64,000 bases of DNA from Bryum argenteum (lineage: Eukaryota; Streptophyta; Bryopsida; Bryales; Bryaceae). The position numbers were made by a program, and so were the translations under genes. The notes under the pieces are model-generated. The model saw only the letters and a list, made by a program, of their open reading frames with translations, was not told the DNA's origin and did not search any database. Location of the stretch: assembly GCA_037043015.1 (NCBI GenBank), contig CM073321.1:26363510-26427509 (forward strand), read 5' to 3'. Positions 30,976-41,216 of this stretch are shown here, piece after piece; position 1 is the stretch's first letter, and each line of letters starts with the position of its first letter.

Positions 30976-31797
30976 CTCGGGGGGTGCACTCCTTGAAAAA
31001 AATAAGGATATAGGTGCAATCATGGAGTATTTAAATGGGGGCTATTATTTTCCTTTTCACTAATTTTTGGCACCCTATGATTACATAATTTGATACTTTG
31101 GGTCATTAAAGTAAGAGCAAAGATTAATTGTAATTTTTGATTTCTATCTATACATCATATGCTATATTACTTTGAAATTTTATTTTTCAGATGGAAAGCA
31201 AGTGATTATGGTAGTGTTTAATAATGGCGCAGTGCCAAAAATGGAGCTCCAGTAATCTTCAGTCAAAGGCACATAATAGCTTCCCTATGCAATAGTATCA
31301 TGTACTCACTACAGAGATTATAGGGTATCACTTTAGGGCACCATCATAGGAACACCTATATTTCTAACTCCAAAAATTCATAACTCAATGTAGAAGAATC
31401 CAAAAATGATGATTCCACCTGCTCTATCTTTCTTCTAATTTTCCCCATGCACAAAAATTGCTTGTACTCGTGACATCCCTGCAGATTTCTTGTGCTGAAA
31501 ATTGAGCTATTATGTACCTCTGACTGAAGATTATTAGAACTCCATTTTTGGCACTGCGCCATTATTGGACGTTCTAGCATAAATTCTGAATAATCCATAC
31601 ACTATACTATTTCTACTTCTTTCTACTTTGGTAGAATTATATATCACTCTATATTAGTTATAAGGGCATCCAATGCATATTTTGATATGCTATTGTAGAT
31701 CTAAACTAATTGTAATTTTTAGCTCCAAGATTTATTTGACACCCTACATTATTTCGCATGTACTTTTCTACTTCTACCACCTAGTGCACCCCCCGAG
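30976..31797. mobile_element. Non-autonomous TIR transposon with 8-bp target duplication
   Basis: Terminal inverted repeats CTCGGGGGGTGCACT (30976-30990) and AGTGCACCCCCCGAG (31783-31797) are exact over 15 bp. They are flanked by CCGAGAAA at 30968-30975 and again at 31798-31805, an intact 8-bp target duplication. The 822-bp interior has no coding capacity. Eight-base duplications are typical of hAT and are also made by P, Merlin and Zisupton elements; the TIR sequence does not match a hAT consensus that I know. It depends on a transposase encoded elsewhere. Confidence 0.85.
31223..31564. repeat. Nested inverted repeat inside the TIR transposon
   Basis: Arms of about 65 bp at 31223-31287 and 31500-31564 are reverse complements with roughly 10% differences (TAATGGCGCAGTGCCAAAAA on one arm). 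They enclose about 212 bp. A transcript through here would fold into a long hairpin, a possible small-RNA source. Confidence 0.75.
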
Positions 31798-31805
31798 CCG
31801 AGAAA

Positions 31806-32055
31806 CATAATCCAAACACCACAAAATGGGTACACACATGCGTACAGTGCTCCCCCTCAGTTGCTAGTGCTGACTCTCATGCGTCACACTCTACCTGCAA
31901 TGTAGTAGTTCAGACTCCACACATTTATCTTTTCATCCAAATACCGTATGCATAAAAAAGAGGGAATTCACTACCATGAGACCGCTATCTCCCTGTAACG
32001 TTCCAATTCAAATGACTGAATAGAAAACAAAATTGAAACTTTCAAAAATTACTAC
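31806..32055. other. Short intergenic stretch, nothing seen
   Basis: AT-rich sequence after the target duplication. No gene or repeat is recognised. Confidence 0.4.
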
Positions 32056-34655
32056 TTAAATTTGTTTAACAATAAAAATGAAAATGAGGTAGTTTAGCAA
32101 TCTTACATGTGTGGCATCACCTCCCAAAGAAGATTCTCCGCTCCTCATTGCTATACTTCCTTGTTCCCTGGGCTCTTCTTGTGTTTTGGCATGTGGAACT
32201 GTGACTAGAGCAGTAGATTGACGTCCTTCCAATGCTGCCAATCTCTCCATAAATTTCATGACAAAATGGTTAAATGCGATATCTGCATCTGATATTGCGA
32301 TTCTTGCCCCTCCTGTAGTACCAACGTTTGTAGAGTATCTTCATGGCCTCTGCTGTCAACTGTATCCCTGCAACTTTGCGTGGGCAGTGCCACTTCAGAT
32401 GAAAGTGTTAGTGGACTATAAGTGCCATGCATGATATTGTCGTCAATTTTCTTTTTCTTTGATCGTCCTCCATACCCTTTATCTCTAGCCATCTCAAAGT
32501 TGATCTCCTCTCGATTTGGAGATCTTCTTAACTTTCTCCTTAACCTCTCTCGAACTCCCACCTCTCCAGATGGACCGGTTCATCCAAACTTAATCTTGCT
32601 GGCGTTAGCTTTACTACAGTTTCCGGTCTTCTTTTGAGTTGTTGGATTTTCTAACTCCCTCTTCACCAAACGCCATCTGTGATCCGATATATCATTTGGT
32701 TTTGGCTCATTGCTTCTGATTTTCTTCTACAATTTAGTACGCCGCAGTGAGACCCCTCGTGCTATCACTGCCTTGACTGCCTCAAACTTCATGGAGTTGC
32801 CAACTTGCCATATTCCCATGAATGTTGTATCAAGTCTGCAATTTCTTCTAACGCAACACGTAGTTGTCTATTTATGAGACCTATGGCTGAGTCTAATTTA
32901 CAGGATAGTAGCATCACCTCTTTCTTTCAATCGCTCACACCAACACCGTAAGGTGTTTTGGAGTTTTCGTCCACCAACAAATAGTTTCTTTTTAGTTCTT
33001 CACGGTGACATCGCTCTCCTTCCCTTTCTCAGGCCACCTTTGCGTGCCTCCTCTCTCTACTCTTCTGGGCTTCAGTCTAGCAGTCTAAGTCTTTTATCAG
33101 CATGTCTTCTACATTGACTTCATTGTGCTCCTCCACTTCTTCCGGTTCCTCCCCATCATCTTTGTAGTCAGACGCAAAACCATCACTGTCATCACCACTC
33201 CCAGTGTCATTGTTGGTGTTGTAGGAATTGTATGCATGTGGCTGTTGTAGACGGTCCGTATTCGACCCTCTCACGGGAACTGCATCATAACGATCACCAC
33301 CTTGCTCTACTCCCTGCAACCACAACTAATCACAACTGATGTTGTTGCCTCTATAGTATGTCCATATTTACAAAGAATTCCCCTTCAAAAAAAATTTTTT
33401 GCACTCACAATTCAATAGCTAAGAAATTTGCTACAAAGCATACAATATCAATATTCACAGTATAAAAATTATATTAATCTTTAATTTCATGCTTATACAA
33501 CATGTACTAACTTTGGACTTATAGTGATTGTTGTTGGTGAGCCCTGTTGTGCTCAATAGATAATTGGATTACTTGAATCCCACATGCAGGGCTTCGTTGT
33601 TGTTGTTCATAGTCTATGTGGCGACTTGACGTGGAATGACGTCTCTTTCCCTCCGTGTTAGTCGTATTGTTTTTCTGTTGCAGTGCGTTGGTGATCCGAT
33701 GTGCACCTTCTACAAGCGAGGGGCGAGTTGTTGTCATACACAATCCTCTTGATTGTGAACTGCTGCCTCGACACACTACCTTACCTGTTCCTTGCATATG
33801 TTCAGGTGGTGTTTGGGCTCGTCCAGTTGGAAGTACACACCTTGAGATTCCTACCATACGACAAAACATTCCAATAAGCGTACCTACTTCTTGAATCTTA
33901 CGTATATTGCGTGTTTAAACCAATTCAACAACACTATATTCCATATGGCACACCAAAGTACATTGTACTTTTGCTCAACTTTATCTGACAATTCTTCGGG
34001 TCACATCAACACAACAGATTGTAGACCACCATTGTATTGCTTCATACGTACACCCTACAAAAACTTGTACCATTGATCAAAAGTAGACCAATATGTCAAA
34101 CAAGCACTTAAAGCATATCCAAATTCAAAGACCCACATAATCTAATCTTGCAAGTAGAGAGAGTAGAATCTCACCTCGGGATGATACATTTGTGGGCCTT
34201 GTTGACCATTACCTTTGAGGCTTCTGGACTTCCACACATGCTACGCTAGACTCTGGATTATTGTAAACATTATAATCGTCATTTTTATCTTCATTTTCGA
34301 GAACCAAATGGAATTGACATGGTGTAGACAACTGGCTTGTTGTTTGTAATTGTCGAGGCGGCATGTATCTCGGATGAGATGTTGTCTTCAATCCGCTACA
34401 GGTGCTAGGGCCACCTCTGATTGTGGACAATGGTGTGTTTCTATGTTCTCTCTGCACGGAATCTTGAAGTCTTGTCGTGTCGATTGATGCATCACCTGCA
34501 AATATTTGTAATCTCAGGCTCTTTGTCTGCCTGTTCGGTTGCTCTCTAATTACAGTAGTATCCTTATCTGGAGCCGCTACTTCATGCTCTGCTGTCTCCA
34601 CTGCCTCCTCTACAAAGGTTGGATTTCTTCTTGTCAACCTACGGGGTGGACCCAT
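32056..34655 (-). pseudogene. Ptta/En/Spm-like transposon ORF, decayed
   Basis: Minus-strand start near 34655 reads MGPPRRLTRRNPTFVEEAVE, a basic N-terminus followed by a disordered, Gln/Arg-rich middle (33869-33519), an acidic part with NTNNDTGSGDDSDGFASDYK (33325-33077), and a C-terminal part 32640-32056 with KTGNCSKANASKIKFG, a stop, GVRERLRRKLRRSPNREEIN and FEMARDKGYGG, then a short coiled-coil tail (MKFMERLAALEGR). The NxSKANxSK...GS...R(x)LGR-P-x-x-E-[VI]-F pattern is that of plant Ptta/En/Spm transposases (Transposase_24). Several stops and frame changes lie between, so this is a relic. Exon boundaries are not resolved. Confidence 0.45.
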
Positions 34656-36960
34656 TTCCTGCAAAATCCACCAAAACTTCAAGTGTAGCCTCAACCACAA
34701 TGCAATTGAGAACAACATTTTCAACGAGCACTTACAATTTATCAAGTAAGCTTAAAGACTTCATTCACCACCTGATACTGAAGGATGCAAGAATCGATTA
34801 TATACCTTCAAGTTTTTGGTTCCTGATGAGCTTTGTAGGTTTCTACTGCTCTCTGATCCTTGCCAATTCACTTCAATTTTTGTGGACTCCGTGGTCGTGC
34901 TTGTATTTGCTGAATACCACCTATCCTCTGATTTAAGTATTTCCTCGTTAGTAGGGGAGTCTTTGGAGACAAGTTCCTCCTCCGAGTTCAATTCTCTGAA
35001 ATGGTGAACCCCGTGTCTTTGCTATCCTCCAATGACGAAGCGCTGATGGTTTCAGACTTCTCCACACTGTTTTGTTCTCTACTACTTGATATATCTCTCT
35101 AATGACTTGATGCCTTATCTTCCACGGTTTCATCTGCGCATGTTAGACCCATGCAGTTTTTTGCAGATCCGTCCAGTACACTTTAGTACATTTTTGTCAT
35201 TGTGTACAGTGAGTACACATGCAGGAGTACTTGCAGCCGTCAGATTAGGACAATAAAAGCTCCTGAATTTGAAGGGTTCCGATTAATTGTGTTGGAGTGA
35301 TCCACTCTTAGTGCGCCATGTAGTCTGACATTGTACAAAGTTCCAAATCAATTTGGAGAATATTCACTTTCACGTATCAAATTTGGAAATTAAAGAAAGG
35401 AAATGTCTTGGTGGCAAGTTGAAGAGAGGGAATGGATCCAATGCACCTTTTTGGCCATGTGAGTAGAGAATGAAGTTCATCCTTTCAAGAATGCATATGA
35501 ATTGTTTGCATAGATAAACCTATGCTTTTCTACTATGTATAAGATTAATATGGATGAATGAAGGATGAATATTTATGACCACTTATTCTCATACATAATT
35601 TGTAGGAAGGAATACATGGAACACGTACATTTACTCTAAAAAGGCATTTGAATAATTGAATATTCATTGTTTGCATTCATAACATGGGCTTAGAATGTGG
35701 ATTTTAATCATATATAAATTTTGAACCATGCATATGTAATAATTTTGTGGCCTTTGTTTAATGTCATTGTTGATTTTTTTTTCTACAATACTTATAATGG
35801 CCATTCTTTAGACTACTCTAGAAATTCATAGTGTAGGGGTTAAGATGAATCATGAATGAGGAGGTGATGGTTTGGGAATTGTAGCCAAATTGGAAGTATA
35901 AGGGCATGTTCATGCATTAATTTCAGTACATTTGTTATAATTAGGGTTTAGATATGACTAATGTTGAATAACCCTCGTACAATTATAATATCTTATCAAA
36001 AGTGTAGTATTGTATTCTATTTTATATTATTGGATATGATATATTTGGAGGTTTCAAGAAATGAACGTGGATGGTTTTATATCTACTTTATTGACATCAT
36101 ACATAATTTTATCTAGATATTAAATATGTATTTCAAACCAAAATTCATGTACTGATGTGCAAGTTTAGGAATCCAATAATGAGTAATTATTGAAGACTAA
36201 ATATTCTATATCATACTTAGTATAGACATGTTTTGATGTAGAGGAAAATATTTATTGAAAAGTTGTACTACTTAGACTTTTTCAAATGGATATAAAGAAT
36301 AAATTATCTCAAATTACAATTTATCTAGAAAATACATGATTGTGTATGTATTCAATCTTGGTTCATTAATTGAATACTAAATTTTGGAGATGTAGGGATC
36401 ACATATTTGTTGTATGCAATTTGAATGAAATTACAATACTTATAAGAATGAATTCAGAGAATAAATCATAGAAACGTACTTGAACATCAAACTACCATAG
36501 AAGTTCATGAGTTAGATTAAAACTCTCACCTGTCACACTGGATCTTCTTTACTAACAAATCTAAATTAAAAAATAATAGTGTTCAAATTATAGTAAATTT
36601 GCCACACTTGATTTTCTTTACTAACAAATCTATATTAAGAAATAATAGTGTTTAAATAGTAAATGTGCCACACGTGATCTTCTTTACTAACAAATCTACA
36701 TTAAGAAATAATAGTGTTTGATTAGTAAATGTGCGATTACACTAAGAGTACTTATATGTTTCTTGTATACTAAAATAGGTACAAAATTAGGTAAATTCAT
36801 AACTAGGATTAATGGATACAAAACTAGGTGAATTCATAACTAGGATTAATGGGTACAATATTAGGTAAATTCATAATTAGGTGTATTCATAACTACAATG
36901 ATGAACATTTAGGATTTGACATACTAGGGTTGCATGTATTGATTTTATTGGATTTACAAT
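34656..36960. other. AT-rich DNA with short tandem repeats
   Basis: No gene is supported. A 66-69 bp unit carrying CTTTACTAACAAATCT and AATAATAGTGTT is repeated three times (starts 36547, 36616, 36682). A unit of about 38 bp with TTAGGTAAATTCATAACTAG repeats about three times from 36775 to 36890. Minus-strand frame 34991-34761 (Ser/Glu-rich) is of uncertain meaning. Confidence 0.55.
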
Positions 36961-37474
36961 TGAGTGGGTGAAGATTGTAATAAATCTACCACCGAGAAAA
37001 GCCAGTCCTAGTTTTAAATCAGTTTTTGCAAAACCCGTGATCACCCGTCATAAATGTGGACGACCGGTGACCACGAGGTGGAGCACGAGGTTTGGCTGGA
37101 GAGGGGGAGCGCGCCCTCGGTCGCTGTTCTTTGCTTTCCCCGCTGCCGCAACGTAGTGTCCGTTGAAGCATTTCCAATTGATCGCGTACTTGAGAGCGTT
37201 CTCACATTGGCGCCGTGAGTGTGTGAGCTTAGTTGCACACTGTCCACCGAATAGGGAGAGTTCTGGAGACTGTAGTTTTTGAGTTTCGTTTGTGAGTTTT
37301 TGATTTTCGTTAAGAGAGAGTTCTGATCGAGGTAGTTACAAAAAGCAATTGCACGTAGAGCGAGGAAAAGGTTTGGCGCCACTATAAGAAAACCATCGAA
37401 TTATGAATGTCTTAAGATTTGGAAAGATCACTTTTAAGATGGCTTGCTGTCTTGCAAAATGTCTTGTAAGTAGG
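36961..37474. other. Possible LTR edge with tRNA-like primer site
   Basis: TTGGCGCCGTGAG at about 37209-37221 resembles the TGGCGCCGT primer site used by some Athila/Ogre-type plant elements, and follows ...GTTCTCA, a plausible LTR end. No gag or second LTR is seen, and only 9 bases match. An open frame at 36968-37156 is Arg-rich and unrecognised. Confidence 0.2.
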
Positions 37475-37555
37475 GATGTCACAGCGTCCGGACATCCGGA
37501 CGTCCGGCGCACGTCCGTTAGACGTCCGGCAGGGGTCCGGAGACCGTCCGTGACT
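37475..37555. repeat. CGTCCGG-word cluster with palindromes
   Basis: In about 80 bp there are about seven GTCCG words, including the perfect palindrome CCGGACGTCCGG at 37496-37507. It stands in AT-rich DNA just upstream of the GC-rich array preceding the hAT-type ORF. Confidence 0.7.
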
Positions 37556-37614
37556 TAGACATCCTGGTCTTTTTACTAAGGGTAAATGACCATCAGGGTG
37601 CGTTCATTCGTTGA

Positions 37615-37790
37615 ACCACCCCGTCGACTGGTCCTCCAGCTCGCCATCGGCCCGACCGACCGGTCGGCCCAAGCGACCAGCCGTCGGCCCGGGCGACCGG
37701 CCGTCGGTCTGGCCGTCGGCCTCGGCGATGGGCCGTCGGCCGCTGCGACCGGCCCTCGCCTCCGGCGACCGCCTGTGCCCGGATGGCCCC
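37615..37790. repeat. GC-rich CGGCC/CGACCGG array upstream of hAT-type ORF
   Basis: Dense words such as GACCGACCGGTCGG, GCGACCGGCCGTCGG and GGCCGTCGGCC fill about 175 bp, in contrast to AT-rich flanks. A TATA box (TATATAAAAG, 37859-37868) follows about 70 bp later and the ORF starts at 38066. Similar arrays precede five other sites in this window. Confidence 0.8.
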
Positions 37791-37858
37791 CTTTAGCATC
37801 CAACGGTTTAGGAGCATTTCAATTTCAAATTGCAACGGTTATATTCGGAATTGGATGG

Positions 37859-37868
37859 TATATAAAAG
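37859..37868 (+). promoter_or_regulatory. TATA box of the hAT-type ORF
   Basis: TATATAAAAG lies 198 bp before the ATG at 38066, with the GC-rich array just upstream. A start site around 37890 would give a leader of about 175 nt. Confidence 0.6.
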
Positions 37869-38065
37869 AAGAGACATTGACTTTCATTTCACTTCCGAAT
37901 TTTGAACACTTTCCAAGGGCTTTGAGCTGCATAATTCATTTTATGTGTACAATGCTTGGTAGGTATTGAGTTCGGAAGTGAGGATTTCCGTAAGGAACTC
38001 TTGCCATTTTTTTCACGTGACGGTCCCACCATTGTTTATAACTTTGAGGCGTCCTATTTATTGTA

Positions 38066-40819
38066 ATGGGCCCTGCTCCATATGAGCCTTGGTTTAGAGA
38101 CATTGAGAAGGAAGGCAAAGCGTCCGGGTCCTTCATACAGTGCTCGCTATGTCATGTAATAGTTTCTAAGAAGAAGAGTCGGAATCTGAGTCATTATAGG
38201 TACGAGAAGATTCCTGGACATAGGGATTCGAGTTCTGCCCTTTGCCCTAAGCTGCCTAGGGAAATTTGGCAGTTATTTTTAAGATGTGGCGGGGAGTTCC
38301 CTCCATATAACGGAGAATTGGACGGATTTCTTCGTGAATGTTCTCTCACTCTATCCACGGACGTTCCAGGTGCCTCAAAACATGACATTCCAGAAATCCC
38401 TAGCAATGACTCTTGTGTAGGGTCCTCGCTAGGCACCCCCATGAATTCAGCAAATCTTTTGGTTGGGTCAACCTCTGCTTCTTTCATGCTTATGAGGGGA
38501 ATTAAGGATACTCGCCCGATGTTTGGATCTATGAAGCAAACGAAGCAATCTTCAATTGAAGCTACTTTTGCAGAAGCGGATAGGCGGGAGTTGGATAAAC
38601 TTTGGGCGAAATTTTTGTACGAAGCAAATATACCATTCTCAGTAGCCTGGAATGATGCGTTCAAAGCTGCCGTGATGAAGACTGATGGATTTCGAAAATC
38701 CTATGCTCCACCATCTTACCATGACATTCGGACAAGGTTGTTAGGAGAAGTAAAGACGGAGTTACAAAAGAAACTAGATAGTAGACTCTCGGAGAGCCTT
38801 CGGAAGTTTCGAAGAACTTTGACTATGGATGGATGGTCATCTGTGACTAGTCGCCCTTTGGTGAATGCGATGCTCGTGACTCAAGCTGGAGAGCTTTTTC
38901 TTGGTGCTGTGGATACTACTGGCATAGAAAAAACAGCGGTGTACATGTCATCTCTCATGTTGAAGTACATAGAACAAGCTGGATGGATGGCGAATACTTT
39001 GGTCATGGCGAAGAGAATGGTCAAGTTTATCAAGAGGCGACAAATGCCCCTAGCTGTGTTTCGTAAACACGAGGCGAAATTCAGCCTACTGATGCCTGGG
39101 AAAACAAGATTTGCTAGTCAATTCATAGTGATAGATCGCTTCTTGGAGGTCAAAGAATCATTGGAGCAAGTTGTTGTCGACCCTATGTTCATAGTTTATG
39201 CCTCGAAGAAGACAGTATCTGCTAGAGATAAGCTTATATTCTCCCGTAAGGTCAAGAAGGTGGTGTTGAGCGATGACTTTTGGGAGCAATGCAAAAGATT
39301 ACGGGATATAGTTGCCCCCGTAGTGTACGCTCTGAGAGAATTCGACGGCAAGGCTCCTAGTACGGGCAAGGCTTGGCATATCATGTGTGATCTTGAGAGA
39401 CATGTCCATACTTTGCACGCACCGCCAATCTCATTGGAACCACTTGAGGTGGCCACCGCAAAAGAGGAGTTTTACCATCGGAAACGGCTCATGACAACGG
39501 ATTTACATGGCGCGGCTGCACTTTTAAATCCTTATTTACTACATGACCAAGAGTTAGCTGACGATCCCGATCTTACAATAGCTTGCAAGCGTGTTTTACA
39601 AAAATTATGTCCCGCGGAGGATTACGCAGACGTTGTGAGTGAATTTCTTGCGTTTCAAGTAAGGGGTCCACCATTCCATGACATGCTGGAGCCTAATACT
39701 CAAAAACTAGCTCCACATGCATGGTGGGAGTTTGAAGGTGCTTGTGCTAAGCTCCTCTCTCCAATTGCAAAGCGAATACTAGCACAGACCGTGTCCTCGT
39801 CGGCTTGCGAACGCAACTGGAGTAGCTACTTTTATGTTCACGACAAGAAACGGAATCGGTTACTACCGGGCAGAGCTGATGACTTGGTCTACATATATTC
39901 CAACTCGAAATTGCTCGCGAATGATAACTTGAGTTATGATGGGCGGTGGTATAGAGAGAACTTGGATTTAGAGGAAGATCAAGTACATGAGAATGATGAG
40001 GAATTTGTCGAGGACGAATCAGAGACTAATGACAATGATGTTTTTGAATTTGGTGATGAAGACGATGATATGACTTTCTTCCCCGCTTCAAATGATGAAG
40101 ATGCTCCAAATGTTCAGGATGCTAATGGGGATTTTATCGCTCATGGTGTTTCGGCGGATGATCTAGAGGATGAGGAGCCGTTAGCACAGTTGATGACACA
40201 AGGCGGCATGGACAAATCGAATAACGTCCTACCTGTTATCGCTAGTGGTTTTCGGTTGGAAAAGGAGGCGATAGATGTGAAGACCACTGCGTGCAATACT
40301 ATTGCGGGCACTATGAGCTCCGATCCGGTCGCGGAGAATATTGCATCCGGTAGTAAGGATCAAGTATCTGATCAATGTGCTACTCCCCGCGCTTTATTTC
40401 AACCCTCTACTACAAGGGTTACGACAACCTTGGAGAAATCCACTAAGGGTTTAGTATCCCTTTCAAGAGCCAAATATGGGAGCATCTCTAGTGACTCTGA
40501 TGTACCGTTGGGTAGGTATTTAAAAAAAGCCAATGTTCCTCGTACTGCCACGGGGTTACAGCACATGCTTGGCACTTCCAAGTCGCATAAACGAAAATCT
40601 GCAATGGTTCCAATTGTTCCGCCTAAAAAACCGAAGATCCCTGTTAATCTCCTCGAATTTGATACTTGGCATAAGTATGGGAATATACAATGTCCAGAGA
40701 ATAAACCCAAGATCAAAGAAGAGGTTCCAAGCGATTATGAATATGATCCTACGGGGTCTAGTGGAGCTGAAGTGAAGGGAGATAGCGATTATGAGCAATC
40801 CTCTGGTCCTGATGAGTAG
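38066..40819 (+). CDS. hAT-family transposase-derived protein lacking part of the catalytic core
   Basis: A single 917-codon open frame. Residues ~20-60 form a BED-like zinc region (CSLCHVIVSKKKSRNLSHY ... H). Residues ~165-305 match the DUF659 part of hAT transposases (RRTLTMDGWSSVTSRPLVN, VDTTGIEKTAVYMSSLMLKY). At about residue 307 the sequence jumps from KYIEQ to AGWMANTLVMAKRM: the usual segment with VVTDNAANY and the CxxH-type WTPCAAHCLDL block is absent. The C-terminal dimerisation region follows (SSSACERNWSSYFYVHDKKR, about 578-618). A tail of almost 300 residues is acidic, with Asp/Glu runs and later KKPK and KIKEE. Without the missing core it should not cut DNA, yet the frame is open throughout, which fits a domesticated protein. 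No TIRs were found. Confidence 0.82.
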   Translation: MGPAPYEPWFRDIEKEGKASGSFIQCSLCHVIVSKKKSRNLSHYRYEKIPGHRDSSSALCPKLPREIWQLFLRCGGEFPPYNGELDGFLRECSLTLSTDVPGASKHDIPEIPSNDSCVGSSLGTPMNSANLLVGSTSASFMLMRGIKDTRPMFGSMKQTKQSSIEATFAEADRRELDKLWAKFLYEANIPFSVAWNDAFKAAVMKTDGFRKSYAPPSYHDIRTRLLGEVKTELQKKLDSRLSESLRKFRRTLTMDGWSSVTSRPLVNAMLVTQAGELFLGAVDTTGIEKTAVYMSSLMLKYIEQAGWMANTLVMAKRMVKFIKRRQMPLAVFRKHEAKFSLLMPGKTRFASQFIVIDRFLEVKESLEQVVVDPMFIVYASKKTVSARDKLIFSRKVKKVVLSDDFWEQCKRLRDIVAPVVYALREFDGKAPSTGKAWHIMCDLERHVHTLHAPPISLEPLEVATAKEEFYHRKRLMTTDLHGAAALLNPYLLHDQELADDPDLTIACKRVLQKLCPAEDYADVVSEFLAFQVRGPPFHDMLEPNTQKLAPHAWWEFEGACAKLLSPIAKRILAQTVSSSACERNWSSYFYVHDKKRNRLLPGRADDLVYIYSNSKLLANDNLSYDGRWYRENLDLEEDQVHENDEEFVEDESETNDNDVFEFGDEDDDMTFFPASNDEDAPNVQDANGDFIAHGVSADDLEDEEPLAQLMTQGGMDKSNNVLPVIASGFRLEKEAIDVKTTACNTIAGTMSSDPVAENIASGSKDQVSDQCATPRALFQPSTTRVTTTLEKSTKGLVSLSRAKYGSISSDSDVPLGRYLKKANVPRTATGLQHMLGTSKSHKRKSAMVPIVPPKKPKIPVNLLEFDTWHKYGNIQCPENKPKIKEEVPSDYEYDPTGSSGAEVKGDSDYEQSSGPDE

Positions 40820-41216
40820 TTGAATTTGGCATCTTTATGTAGTATAGGTTCATAGGACTTATACTTATTATAGAAATTGTAGCTATAGTTTACTGTAGTA
40901 CTTTATTGTTATACTCCAAAAGCATTTGGAGATTCTATTGTCTACATGACTACATTTAATGTGTTGAAAAATATTACATATATTCTTACATACTTGTCGT
41001 ACGATAGTCTTCACTCTCAAGCATACAGAAGAAATGCACATTAAATCAAAAAGATTGTAACCCTTTACTTCAAAAATGAGGCCCCATGGATCAATGGTGG
41101 CATTTTCATCATTTTTAAAACAACAACCATACAACCTAAAATAAGCATATATATATATGTATATAGTTATATATAGTTATATACGTGCAACTTAAGGTCC
41201 AACATCCGTTCTAACT
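40820..41216. other. 3' flank of the hAT-type ORF
   Basis: AT-rich sequence with a short (TA/GTATA) run near 41145-41185. No gene is seen. Both flanking genes converge here and probably end in this stretch. Confidence 0.4.

Noticed and set aside
37206-37221. LTR end plus tRNA primer site
   Set aside because: Only about 9 bases match a TGGCGCCGT-type site and no gag or partner LTR follows, so no element is called.
38194-38664. 156-codon minus-strand frame inside the hAT-type ORF
   Set aside because: Shadow of the plus-strand coding sequence.
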